Under the pieces are notes generated by a model. The model was not told the origin of the DNA. It was given only the letters and a program-made list of their open reading frames with translations, and made no database searches. Below, in pieces: positions 7,808 through 14,605 of a DNA stretch of 23,454 bases. Numbering within the stretch: position 1 is the stretch's first letter; the number at the start of each line of letters is the position of its first letter. Both the position numbers and the translations under genes were made by a program. The stretch is from JAODBQ01 sp038213195 (GTDB taxonomy: Bacteria > Actinomycetota > Acidimicrobiia > Acidimicrobiales > Ilumatobacteraceae), in assembly GCA_038213195.1 (NCBI GenBank), contig JBBQTN010000065.1:1-23454 (forward strand), in the 5' to 3' direction.

Positions 7808-9289
7808 TCACGCGTCCGAACGTGCGTCCCGCCATGCCCGCTCGAACGGCAGCCGCCAGGCATGCGGCGCGACGAGTTGGTGGATCGCGTTCGGACCCCA
7901 CGAACCCGGCGGGTACGAGCGGACCGGCGGCGGCGAGTTGAGCAACGGCATCGACACCTCCCACAGCCGCTCGATGCCCTCTGCGGTGGTGAACAACGTG
8001 TGGTCGCCGCTCATCGCGTCGTGGATCAGGCGCTCGTAGGCCTCGAGCACGTCACTCGCCTTGCCGGTCTCGTGCAGGGCGAACTGCAGGCTCAGCTTGT
8101 CGAGCTTCATCCCCGGCCCCGGGCGCTTGCCGTAGAACGACAGCGACAGCTTCGACGCGTCGGCGAGGTCGAAGGTGAGGTGGTCCGGGCCCTGCGCGCC
8201 GACGCCGGAGTTGGCAGGGAACATGCTCTTGGGCGGTTCGCGGAACGCGATCGAGATGATCCGCGCCCCCTCTGCCATCCGCTTGCCGGTGCGCAGGAAG
8301 AACGGAACGCCGGCCCACCGCCAGTTGTCGATCCGGCAGCGTAGGGCGATGAACGTCTCGGTGTCCGATTCCGGCGACACGCCGACCTCGTTGCGGTAGC
8401 CGGCATACTGCCCACGCACCACGTCGGCCGGCTCGATCGTCATCATCGAACGGAAGACCTTGTTCTTCTCCTCGCTGATCGCCCGCGGCTCGAGTGCCGT
8501 CGGCGGCTCCATCGCCATGAACGCGAGCACCTGGAACAGGTGGGTGACGACCATGTCGCGGAACGCGCCGGTCTGCTCGTAGAAGCCGATCCGCTGGTCG
8601 AGCGACAGCGTCTCGGGCACGTCGATCTGCACGTGGTCGATGTGGTCGCGGTTCCAGATCGGCTCGAACAGACCGTTCGCGAAGCGGAAGGCGAGGATGT
8701 TCTGCGCCGCCTCCTTGCCGAGGAAGTGGTCGATGCGGAAGATCTGGGTCTCGTCGAACGTCTCGTGCAGCGACCTGTTCAGGCGCCGGGCGCTGGCCAG
8801 ATCGGTGCCGAACGGCTTCTCCATGATGATCCGCGACCGTTCGACGAGGTTCGCTTCACCGAGCATCTGCACGACCGCGGCGGCCGCCTTCGGAGGCACG
8901 CTGAGGTAGTGCAGCCGGCGCGGATCGTCGCCGAGCTCGTCCTCGGCTCGCTTCACCGCGGCCTCGAGCGCCGGCGCGCCGAGCGCGGTGGGAACGAAGC
9001 TCAACGTCTCCCCGAACGCCGCCCACTCGTCGGGGGTGACGGCACGACTGGCGAACTCCTTGCACGCCGTCTCGGCGAAGTTGCGGAAGCCGTCGTCGTC
9101 GAGCTCGTCGAGCGACGTGCCGATGATCCTGCACGTCGGCACCAGCCCGGCACGGTGCAGGTGCAGCAAACCGGGAAGCAGCTTGCGTTTGGCCAGGTCG
9201 CCGGTGGCACCGAACAGCACGATGACGTGCGGCTTGAGGGGTGCCATCAACGTCGAGGTGACGTCGCTCGGATCGACGGACATGCTCAC
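7808..9289 (-). CDS. zwf: Glucose-6-phosphate 1-dehydrogenase
   Basis: First enzyme of the oxidative pentose phosphate pathway: oxidises glucose 6-phosphate to 6-phosphogluconolactone and yields NADPH. 493 residues, normal length. The Rossmann motif FGATGDLAKRK is at residues 26-36, EKPFG at 157-161 and the substrate signature RIDHFLGKE at 185-193. The catalytic His region is DMVVTHLFQ, where the family more often has QNH before the His. The C-terminal alpha/beta domain is complete, ending in the typical YPPGSWGP stretch. Start choice is open: GTG 9289, ATG 9283, or the Met at residue 15 just before LKPHVIVLFGATG. None has a good Shine-Dalgarno. Neighbours are nrdJ upstream (84-bp gap) and ligB downstream, all on the same strand. 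Neither gnd nor pgl is present in the window. Confidence 0.96.
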   Translation of the reverse strand: MSMSVDPSDVTSTLMAPLKPHVIVLFGATGDLAKRKLLPGLLHLHRAGLVPTCRIIGTSLDELDDDGFRNFAETACKEFASRAVTPDEWAAFGETLSFVPTALGAPALEAAVKRAEDELGDDPRRLHYLSVPPKAAAAVVQMLGEANLVERSRIIMEKPFGTDLASARRLNRSLHETFDETQIFRIDHFLGKEAAQNILAFRFANGLFEPIWNRDHIDHVQIDVPETLSLDQRIGFYEQTGAFRDMVVTHLFQVLAFMAMEPPTALEPRAISEEKNKVFRSMMTIEPADVVRGQYAGYRNEVGVSPESDTETFIALRCRIDNWRWAGVPFFLRTGKRMAEGARIISIAFREPPKSMFPANSGVGAQGPDHLTFDLADASKLSLSFYGKRPGPGMKLDKLSLQFALHETGKASDVLEAYERLIHDAMSGDHTLFTTAEGIERLWEVSMPLLNSPPPVRSYPPGSWGPNAIHQLVAPHAWRLPFERAWRDARSDA

Positions 9290-9373
9290 GGCGCAACGTT
9301 AGGCACGGTGTGTGTCGGCGCCGTGACAGCGGTGTGTCCCGCGGATGTCGTCAGCGCAACGGCTTCGCACAGG

Positions 9374-12250
9374 TCAGCTGCAACCGCTGGTGCTGCCGCA
9401 GCTCGGACAGGCGTGGCACGAGCCGGCCGGGATCATCTGCACGCCGCACTGCATGCAGATCGGCGCGTCGCTGTGGCGGACTCCGGGGTTCGGTTCGGCA
9501 ACCGCCGCCCTGGCGATCCCCCCCGGGTTGGTCACGTCGTTGTTCGGCGCCGGCGCCGCAGTGCCTGCGGCGAGCTGTTCGAGCAACTCGCCGACGGAGG
9601 GGATGGTCTTCGGATCGGCGACCATCTCGCTGCCCGACGACGTCGCGATCGTGCTCTCGTCGACGCCGGGCAGCGTCGGCTGCAGCCGTTCGCCGACCGA
9701 GAAGATCCCGAGCTCGGCGCGCTCGTCGTAGCCGAGGTAATCGAGCGCCATCCGGCGGAACAGGTAGTCCATGATCGACGCGGCGAAGCGGATGTCCGGG
9801 TCGTCCGTCATCCCCCCCGGCTCGAAGCGCATGTTCGTGAACGCCTCGACGAACGCGCGCAGCGGCACCCCGTACTGCAGGCCGTAGCTGATGCTCTTGG
9901 CGAACGCGTCCATGATCCCGGCGAGCGTCGAGCCCTGCTTCGACACCGTGAGGAAGATCTCGCCGGGGCGGCCGTCGGCGTACTCGCCGATCGTCGCGAA
10001 GCCCTTGCAGTCGGCGACGCGGAACTCGAACGTGCGCGCCCGACGGCTGCGTGGCAGCTTCTGGCGGACCGGGCGGTGGACCACCTTCTCGACGATCCGT
10101 TCGACGATCTCGGGGGCGATCCCCAGCGCGGCGTCCTCCGTCGACGGCGCAGTCTCGTCGTCCTTGCGCACCGTCGACAGCGGTTGGCCGACCTTGCAGT
10201 TGTCGCGATAGATCGCGACTGCTTTGAGGCCGAGCTGCCACGACAGCAGGTGCAGGCGGGCGACCTCCTCGACCGTCGACTCCTCCGGCATGTTCACCGT
10301 CTTCGAGATCGCGCCGCTGATGAACGGCTGCACAGCGCCCATCATCCGCACGTGGCCCGTGTAGTGGATGGTGTTGTCGCCCATGCTGCAGGCGAACACG
10401 GGCACGTGCTCGGCGGCGAGGTGCGGCGCGCCGAGGATGCTCCTCTCACGATCGATGTGGGCGACGATCTCGTCGACCTGCGCGGCGTCGTAGCCGAGCC
10501 GCCGCAACGCCCGCGGCACGGTCTGGTTGACGATCGTCATGTCCCCACCGCCGACGAGCTTCTTGAACTTGACCAACCCGAGGTCGGGCTCGATCCCGGT
10601 CGTGTCGCAGTCCATCATCAGGCCGATCGTGCCGGTCGGGGCGATCACGGTCGCCTGGCTGTTGCGCACGCCGTACTCCTCACCGTCGCGGACGGCGGCC
10701 TCCCACGACTCGAGGACGGCGGCGAGCACGTCGACCGGGACGGCATCGGCTGCGTCGATCGCGTGCGCCGCGTCGCGGTGCATCCGCAGCACGTTGAGGA
10801 CGTGCGGCTCGTTCTCGGCGAAGCCGGCGAACGGCCCCATCCTGCTGGCCGTGCGTGCGCTGGTCGCGTACGCGTGACCGGTCAGCAACGAGGTCAGCGC
10901 CGCAGCCCACGCCCGCCCCTCCGGCGAGTCGTACGGCAGGCCGAGGGCCATCAGCAACGCGCCGAGGTTGGCGTAGCCGAGTCCGATCTGGCGGAACGCG
11001 CGGCTGGTCTCACCGATCTTCTCCGTCGGGTAGTCGGCCCTGCCGACGAGGATCTCCTGCGCGGTGAACACGACCTCGATCGTGTGCCGGTAGGCCTCGA
11101 TGTCGAAGTCACCTTCCTCGCCGAGGTACTTGAGCAGGTTGATCGAGGCGAGGTTGCACGCCGAGTTGTCCAGGCTCATGTATTCCGAGCACGGGTTCGA
11201 GCCGTTGATCCGGCCGGTGGCGTGGGCGGTGTGCCAGCGGTTGATGGTCGTGTCGAACTGCAGGCCGGGGTCGGCGCACTCCCACGACGCCTGGGCGATG
11301 TCGTGCCACAGGTCGCGTGCCTGCACGGTGCGCAGCGGGGCGCCGTCCGTGACGGCGTACAGCGTCCACTCATCATCGTCGAGCACGGCGCGCATGAACT
11401 CGTCGGTGACCCGGACCGAGTTGTTGGCGTTCTGGTACTGGACGCTGAAGCTGTCAGCGCCGTCGAGGTCCATGTCGAAGCCGGCATCGCGCAGCACGCG
11501 TGCCTTGCGCTCCTCCTTGGCCTTCGCCCACACGAACTCGTCGATGTCGGGATGGTCGGCGTTGAGGATCACCATCTTCGCCGCCCTGCGGGTCTTGCCA
11601 CCGCTCTTGATCGTGCCGGCCGACGCATCGGCACCGCGCATGAAGCTGACCGGGCCGCTGGCCGTGCCTCCGCCGTTGAGGTGCTCGTAGCTGGAGCGGA
11701 TGCTGGACAGGTTGATGCCCGCACCGGACCCGCCCTTGAAGATGATCCCTTCCTCGCGGTACCAGTTGAGGATCGCGTCCATGGTGTCGTCGACGGAGAG
11801 GATGAAGCATGCGCTCGCCTGCTGGGGGACGCCGGCGACGCCGATGTTGAACCACACCGGGCTGTTGAACGCGGCGCGTTGGGTGACGAGGATGTACTTC
11901 AGCTCGTCGCGGAACGCGCCGGCTTCCTCCGTGTCGGCGAAGTAGCCGCCGTCCGCACCCCAGTCGGCGATCGTGTCCACGACGCGGTCGGCCACCTGGC
12001 GCAGGGACGATTCACGCTCCGGCGTGCCGAGGTGTCCGCGGAAGTACTTCTGCGTGGCGATGTTGGTCGCGTTCAGCGACCAGCCGACCGGGAACTCGAC
12101 GCCGATCTGCTCGAACGCGACCGACCCCGTCTTCCAGTTCGTGATCCGTGCGGCGCGTCGTTCCCAGGCGATCTCGTCGTAGGGGTGCACGCCCGGCGTG
12201 GTGAAAAACCGACGAAGCCCGATCACGAGACGTTCCGACGCCACTGACAT
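9374..12250 (-). CDS. nrdJ: Vitamin B12-dependent (class II) ribonucleoside-diphosphate reductase
   Basis: Reduces ribonucleotides to deoxyribonucleotides, using adenosylcobalamin to generate the thiyl radical, so it works with or without oxygen. 958 residues, as in the long actinobacterial NrdJ. Start ATG 12250 is supported by a textbook AGGAGG 8 nt upstream; an in-frame start at 12307 lacks this. FNSPVWFN (128-135), the redox Cys148 (ASACF), GGSGAGINLSSIRS (173-186), the active-site triad Asn352-Cys354-Glu356 (NPCSE) and the partner Cys365 (NSACN) are present, then PTGTIGLMMDCDTTG. The C-terminal tail carries a CMQCG...CHACPSCG zinc ribbon. The regulator gene nrdR is nearby on the same strand, but a + strand gene sits between them. 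I see no cobalamin riboswitch in the leader. Confidence 0.97.
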   Translation of the reverse strand: MSVASERLVIGLRRFFTTPGVHPYDEIAWERRAARITNWKTGSVAFEQIGVEFPVGWSLNATNIATQKYFRGHLGTPERESSLRQVADRVVDTIADWGADGGYFADTEEAGAFRDELKYILVTQRAAFNSPVWFNIGVAGVPQQASACFILSVDDTMDAILNWYREEGIIFKGGSGAGINLSSIRSSYEHLNGGGTASGPVSFMRGADASAGTIKSGGKTRRAAKMVILNADHPDIDEFVWAKAKEERKARVLRDAGFDMDLDGADSFSVQYQNANNSVRVTDEFMRAVLDDDEWTLYAVTDGAPLRTVQARDLWHDIAQASWECADPGLQFDTTINRWHTAHATGRINGSNPCSEYMSLDNSACNLASINLLKYLGEEGDFDIEAYRHTIEVVFTAQEILVGRADYPTEKIGETSRAFRQIGLGYANLGALLMALGLPYDSPEGRAWAAALTSLLTGHAYATSARTASRMGPFAGFAENEPHVLNVLRMHRDAAHAIDAADAVPVDVLAAVLESWEAAVRDGEEYGVRNSQATVIAPTGTIGLMMDCDTTGIEPDLGLVKFKKLVGGGDMTIVNQTVPRALRRLGYDAAQVDEIVAHIDRERSILGAPHLAAEHVPVFACSMGDNTIHYTGHVRMMGAVQPFISGAISKTVNMPEESTVEEVARLHLLSWQLGLKAVAIYRDNCKVGQPLSTVRKDDETAPSTEDAALGIAPEIVERIVEKVVHRPVRQKLPRSRRARTFEFRVADCKGFATIGEYADGRPGEIFLTVSKQGSTLAGIMDAFAKSISYGLQYGVPLRAFVEAFTNMRFEPGGMTDDPDIRFAASIMDYLFRRMALDYLGYDERAELGIFSVGERLQPTLPGVDESTIATSSGSEMVADPKTIPSVGELLEQLAAGTAAPAPNNDVTNPGGIARAAVAEPNPGVRHSDAPICMQCGVQMIPAGSCHACPSCGSTSGCS

Positions 12251-12318
12251 TCCGAGATCCTCCTGGTCGGACCGGCAACCGGCCACATCTGGTGTTCTGC
12301 CCGCCAACTTCAGGCTTC

Positions 12319-12343
12319 ATCATACAAGATGTTGAATCACATC
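12319..12343 (-). promoter_or_regulatory. Candidate nrdJ promoter (-10 TATGAT) with overlapping palindrome
   Basis: On the minus strand TATGAT (12324-12319) is a good -10 about 70 bases before the nrdJ ATG, giving a leader of about 60 nt. No clear -35 matches. GATGT-TGAATC-ACATC (12328-12343), a 16-bp dyad with perfect 5-bp arms, lies immediately upstream in the -10/-35 spacer, where a repressor would bind. NrdR is the obvious candidate because its target is a 16-bp palindrome near nrd promoters. The sequence is not a close match to the NrdR consensus I remember, so operator assignment is weak. Confidence 0.4.
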
Positions 12344-12437
12344 CTGGTAGTTACGACGATGTGCGCAGCCGCTGCGATGCCGCCTGCCGCACGCCGGGTT
12401 CCCGTCCGCCCGCTGCTCACTCGTCCCGAAGGAGCGA

Positions 12438-12570
12438 ACCACCCGCGGCATTCGTCACGACGAAGGGTCGCAGGTTCGGGCATCAGCCCGCAGCGGCCGC
12501 CCGAGGCTGATGCCTCGCCGAGCCCCGCTGCCCATCCGCGCCCTACGCCGTGACGAATACCGCAGGCGGT
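12438..12570. repeat. Imperfect palindromic element (30-bp inverted arms, MITE/REP-like or structured RNA)
   Basis: The arms 12438-12467 and 12541-12570 are inverted copies matching at 25 of 30 positions, sharing the core ATTCGTCACG. Between them is a second, perfect 10-bp inverted repeat: GGCATCAGCC (12479-12488) with GGCTGATGCC (12505-12514). Its 16-base loop includes GCAGCGG (12490-12496), which is complementary to CCGCTGC (12525-12531), so a pseudoknot is possible if transcribed. I see no target-site duplication or transposase. It may be a small non-autonomous repeat element or a structured RNA; the sequence does not decide. Confidence 0.55.
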
Positions 12571-12684
12571 CCACAGGGCGTCACCCTAGGGCCGTCCGGC
12601 TGTGGGGAGAAAGGGGCATAAGGATGTGAATTTCCCCTGAACGCCTGGGGACGGTTGATGTCAGAACGATGACAACGCAACGTT

Positions 12685-12733
12685 TCATCCACATATCCAC
12701 AGGCTCAGGCAGCCGCGATCGCTGTTGTCCACC
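12685..12733 (+). promoter_or_regulatory. Cluster of three DnaA-box-like 9-mers
   Basis: TCATCCACA (12685-12693), ATATCCACA (12693-12701) and TTGTCCACC (12725-12733) each differ by one base from TTATCCACA or TTGTCCACA, all in the same orientation within 49 bp. A weaker CGGTCCACA is at 12567-12575. There is no dnaA, dnaN or AT-rich unwinding region nearby, so this is not oriC. A DnaA-titrating or regulatory site is possible. Confidence 0.35.
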
Positions 12734-12744
12734 GGCAGCGATCG
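12716..12744. repeat. Perfect 9-bp inverted repeat with a DnaA-box-like loop
   Basis: CGATCGCTG (12716-12724) pairs with CAGCGATCG (12736-12744) around an 11-base loop that carries TTGTCCACC. There is no T-tract, and it lies upstream of both flanking genes, so it is unlikely to be a terminator. Confidence 0.6.
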
Positions 12745-12787
12745 TGCTCGCGCCGTTCGCGGATCCGTTGCGACGCTCGCGGCACGC

Positions 12788-12827
12788 GACGGATCGTGAT
12801 GACGGATCGTGATGACGGAGCGGTGAT
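12788..12827. repeat. 13-bp tandem repeat upstream of the pyrimidine reductase gene
   Basis: GACGGATCGTGAT occurs twice back to back (12788-12800, 12801-12813), followed by a degenerate third copy GACGGAGCGGTGAT (12814-12827). It ends 36 bp before the ATG at 12864. Function unknown. Confidence 0.8.
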
Positions 12828-12863
12828 GACACGGGCGACGCGGCAGCCTGGCAACATCGCACG

Positions 12864-13541
12864 ATGCAGCGGATCTTCGACGAACGACAGACCGGTGCGA
12901 CTCCGCCGGAGGGGACCGTCACGGTCCGCGGTGCCTACGACACGGAGCGACCGCGGCCTGCGCACCGGCCGTGGATCGGCGTGTGCATGGTCGCCAGCAT
13001 CGACGGCACCACCGTGGTCGATCATCGTTCGTCCGGGCTGTCCAACGACGTCGACCGTGAGGTGCTCAGCACGCTGCGTACGTTGGCCGACCTGATCATC
13101 GTCGGCGCCGGCACCGTGCGCGCCGAGGGCTACGGCCCGCCGCGCAAGCCCGGTCAACGGATCGGTGTCGTTTCCCACAGTGGTGACGTCGACGCCTCGC
13201 TGCCGCTGTTCACCTCTGGCGCGGGGTTCCTGATCCTGCCGGAGGACGCGCCGCGCCAACCCGTCGACACCGTGCGGGCCGGCGTCGGCAGCCTCGACCT
13301 GGCCGGTGCGCTCGGGCAGCTCGACGCCGGCTTCGTCCAGGCCGAGGGCGGCCCCGGCCTGAACGGCTCGCTGCTCGACGCCGACCTCGTCGACGAGCTC
13401 AACCTGACCATCTCGCCGCAGCGGGCCGGCGGCGACGGCCCGCGGGTGACCTCCCACTCCGCCGCCGTGAGCAGGCGGATGCGCTTGGCGCACGTCCTCG
13501 AGGACGATGGGTTCCTGTTCACCCGCTACGTCCGGGCCTGA
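12864..13541 (+). CDS. Pyrimidine reductase family protein (RibD C-terminal / DHFR-like fold)
   Basis: 225 residues forming one RibD C-terminal-type reductase domain without a deaminase domain. Visible motifs are GVCMVASIDGTTVVDHRSSG (residues 38-57), LSNDVDREVLSTLRTLADLIIVGAGTVRAEGYGP (NADPH-binding region) and VQAEGGPGLNGSLL near the C-terminus. In the riboflavin pathway such domains reduce the ribosylaminopyrimidine intermediate. Stand-alone copies are common in Actinobacteria and often lack a proven substrate; the mycobacterial relative Rv2671 is one I recall. No other rib gene is near. The start ATG 12864 lacks a Shine-Dalgarno. The gene is divergent from nrdJ, converges on nrdR, and separates the two. 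Family is confident, substrate is not. Confidence 0.88.
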   Translation: MQRIFDERQTGATPPEGTVTVRGAYDTERPRPAHRPWIGVCMVASIDGTTVVDHRSSGLSNDVDREVLSTLRTLADLIIVGAGTVRAEGYGPPRKPGQRIGVVSHSGDVDASLPLFTSGAGFLILPEDAPRQPVDTVRAGVGSLDLAGALGQLDAGFVQAEGGPGLNGSLLDADLVDELNLTISPQRAGGDGPRVTSHSAAVSRRMRLAHVLEDDGFLFTRYVRA

Positions 13542-13552
13542 CCCGCACGCCG

Positions 13553-13569
13553 TCGCGGCCCGGCCGCGA
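13553..13569. terminator. GC-rich hairpin between convergent genes
   Basis: TCGCGGC-CCG-GCCGCGA is a perfect 7-bp stem with a 3-base loop in the 42-bp gap between the stops of the pyrimidine reductase gene and nrdR. It is well placed to end transcription from both sides, but there is no T-run, so it is not a canonical intrinsic terminator. Confidence 0.35.
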
Positions 13570-13583
13570 GCGGTGCGAACCCG

Positions 13584-14042
13584 CTACGAGCTCTGCAGCT
13601 TCTCGAGCAGGACGAGCTCGCGCTGGAAGTCGGCAGCGGCGTCGAAGTTCTTGTAGACGCTGGCGAAGCGCACGTAGGCCACCTCGTCCAGCCAGCGCAG
13701 CTGTTCGAGCACTGCGAGGCCGAGCTCGGCCGACGTGATCTCCCTGCCGTGCAGGCGGGCATGATCCTCGACCCGCTCGGCGAGGGCTTCGACCTGCGTC
13801 GCACCGACAGGACGGCCCTTCGTCGCAGCGCGCACGCCGGCGACGATCTTGGCCCGGTCGAACGGCTCGCGGGCACCGTGGCTCTTGACGACGAGCAGCG
13901 GCACCTCCTCCATCCGCTCGTACGTGGTGAACCGGTGCGCGCACGATCCGCACGAACGGCGACGGCGAATGGCAAGGCCCTCTTCCGCCTCGCGCGAGTC
14001 GATGACCTTGGTGTCGTCGGCCTGACACTTCGGACAGCGCAT
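13584..14042 (-). CDS. nrdR: Transcriptional repressor NrdR
   Basis: Nucleotide-sensing repressor of ribonucleotide reductase genes. 152 residues, the standard length. The N-terminal zinc ribbon has Cys3-x2-Cys6 and Cys31-x2-Cys34, followed by the conserved HRFTTYER. The ATP-cone domain begins at about residue 48 (LLVVKSHGAREPFDRAKIVAGVRAATKGRPV), binds ATP/dATP and sets oligomeric state. The start is ATG 14042 (MRCPKC); upstream in-frame starts only extend into the LysM gene. It lies 34 bp downstream of the LysM gene on the same strand, so it may be partly co-transcribed from the LexA-controlled promoter. The likely target nrdJ is 1.3 kb away, past an opposite-strand gene. Confidence 0.97.
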   Translation of the reverse strand: MRCPKCQADDTKVIDSREAEEGLAIRRRRSCGSCAHRFTTYERMEEVPLLVVKSHGAREPFDRAKIVAGVRAATKGRPVGATQVEALAERVEDHARLHGREITSAELGLAVLEQLRWLDEVAYVRFASVYKNFDAAADFQRELVLLEKLQSS

Positions 14043-14076
14043 CGCCGGTGAGGCTAGTGCGCGCACGACGGGCCAC

Positions 14077-14427
14077 CTACGGAAGCCGAACCAGTTGACC
14101 GACCTGCAGCCGGGAGCCGTCGTTGTCCGCCAACAACCTGTCCAGGTAGGCCGATCGAGAGGACGAACCGTGGAACCTCGTGGCCAGCGACCACATCGTG
14201 TCGCCGGGTCCGACGATGTATGCGGTTGCCGGACGAACCGCAGGGGTGGAGGCAGGGTCACCCCCGCGGTTCGCCAGGACCTGGCCCGCCCCGAGCAGGA
14301 ACAGGGCGAGCGCGAAGACCACGGCACCGGCGACCGCGAGTCGACGACGCCGGTACACGTCCGTGGCGGCATGTGACCGAGGGACGACGACCGTGAACCT
14401 GCTGGACGTGAGGGACAGTGCTGGCAT
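14077..14427 (-). CDS. LysM-domain membrane-anchored protein divergent from lexA (Rv2719c-like)
   Basis: 116 residues from ATG 14427: a short basic N-terminal tail, one membrane helix (about 30-52), a linker, then a single C-terminal LysM domain (about 69-115; TAYIVGPGDTMWSLATRF...LQVGQLVRLP) that would bind peptidoglycan outside the membrane. ATG 14427 has a strong GAGGAG 6 nt upstream. ATG 14463 (128 residues) is also possible. GTG 14514 lies within a LexA box and upstream of the probable transcription start, so I exclude it. The position between lexA and nrdR matches M. tuberculosis Rv2719c, a DNA-damage-induced cell-wall protein. In other bacteria, damage-induced LysM proteins such as YneA delay division. 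A division-inhibitor role is inferred from position and architecture. Confidence 0.85.
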   Translation of the reverse strand: MPALSLTSSRFTVVVPRSHAATDVYRRRRLAVAGAVVFALALFLLGAGQVLANRGGDPASTPAVRPATAYIVGPGDTMWSLATRFHGSSSRSAYLDRLLADNDGSRLQVGQLVRLP

Positions 14428-14474
14428 CGCGGACTCCTCGGCGGCGGACCAGGAGCGGGCCATGCCGCTCCGGT

Positions 14475-14488
14475 CGAACGTGTGTTTC
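14475..14488. promoter_or_regulatory. Weak LexA-box-like half site
   Basis: CGAAC-GTGT-GTTTC: one good half-site and a degenerate second half. It lies next to the perfect box at 14490 and just upstream of the LysM gene starts. Possible additional low-affinity site. Confidence 0.35.
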
Positions 14489-14489
14489 T

Positions 14490-14503
14490 CGAACGACTGT
14501 TCG
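14490..14503. promoter_or_regulatory. LexA (SOS) box, perfect palindrome
   Basis: CGAAC-GACT-GTTCG matches the Bacillus/actinobacterial SOS box CGAACnnnnGTTCG exactly. It lies near the expected transcription start of the LysM gene, 24 bp centre-to-centre from the next perfect box. Confidence 0.92.
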
Positions 14504-14513
14504 GAGTGTGCCA

Positions 14514-14527
14514 CGAACAGTTGTTCG
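14514..14527. promoter_or_regulatory. LexA (SOS) box, perfect palindrome, in the LysM gene promoter
   Basis: CGAAC-AGTT-GTTCG is a second exact match. On the minus strand a -35-like TTGACG (14534-14529) is directly upstream, so this box fills the spacer of the probable LysM promoter; the matching -10 (CACACT) is poor. Bound LexA would block that promoter. Confidence 0.92.
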
Positions 14528-14558
14528 TCGTCAACCCCGCATCATCGAAGTTCTCGAG

Positions 14559-14572
14559 CGAACGGGTGTTTG
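14559..14572. promoter_or_regulatory. LexA box (one mismatch) overlapping the lexA -35
   Basis: CGAAC-GGGT-GTTTG differs at one base from the consensus and overlaps the lexA -35 hexamer (14570-14575). Consistent with autoregulation of lexA. Confidence 0.75.
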
Positions 14573-14598
14573 ACCCAGCTCACGAACGCGCGTACGAT
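14570..14598 (+). promoter_or_regulatory. lexA promoter TTGACC-17-TACGAT
   Basis: The -35 TTGACC (14570-14575) and -10 TACGAT (14593-14598) are separated by exactly 17 bp. The expected start of transcription, 6-8 nt after the -10, falls at about 14605-14606, on the A of the lexA ATG. The mRNA is therefore probably leaderless, in agreement with the absence of a Shine-Dalgarno. Confidence 0.75.
14583..14596. promoter_or_regulatory. LexA-box-like site (one mismatch) overlapping the lexA -10
   Basis: CGAAC-GCGC-GTACG has one mismatch to the consensus and overlaps the -10 hexamer. Its centre is 24 bp from that of the -35 site, the same spacing as the two perfect boxes on the LysM side. Confidence 0.55.
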
Positions 14599-14605
14599 GC
14601 AACGC

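Larger units (their letters stand above)
12251..12863. other. Long divergent intergenic region between nrdJ and the pyrimidine reductase gene
   Basis: About 610 bp without a convincing gene; short ORFs here have no recognisable family. In order it holds the nrdJ leader and promoter (12251-12343), about 95 bp with nothing I can assign, an imperfect palindromic element (12438-12570), a dyad TGTCA-GAACGA-TGACA (12659-12674), three DnaA-box-like 9-mers (12685-12733), a hairpin (12716-12744) and a 13-bp tandem repeat (12788-12827). I cannot identify a clear promoter for the + strand gene. Confidence 0.7.

Noticed and set aside
8540..12247. A 1235-codon + strand frame opposite nrdJ and zwf
   Set aside because: Same codon-bias artefact; it crosses two well-supported minus-strand genes and shows no recognisable domain.
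12461..12480. tRNA remnant, because GGGTCGCAGGTTCG resembles a T-arm
   Set aside because: No acceptor stem, anticodon arm or CCA-side pairing could be assembled around it.
12251..12600. Cobalamin riboswitch ahead of B12-dependent nrdJ
   Set aside because: I found no B12-box-like sequence on the minus strand, and the likely leader (about 60 nt) is too short.
12567..12733. Replication origin, from the DnaA-like boxes
   Set aside because: No dnaA, dnaN, gyrB or rpmH nearby, no AT-rich unwinding element and too few boxes; kept only as a possible regulatory or titration site.
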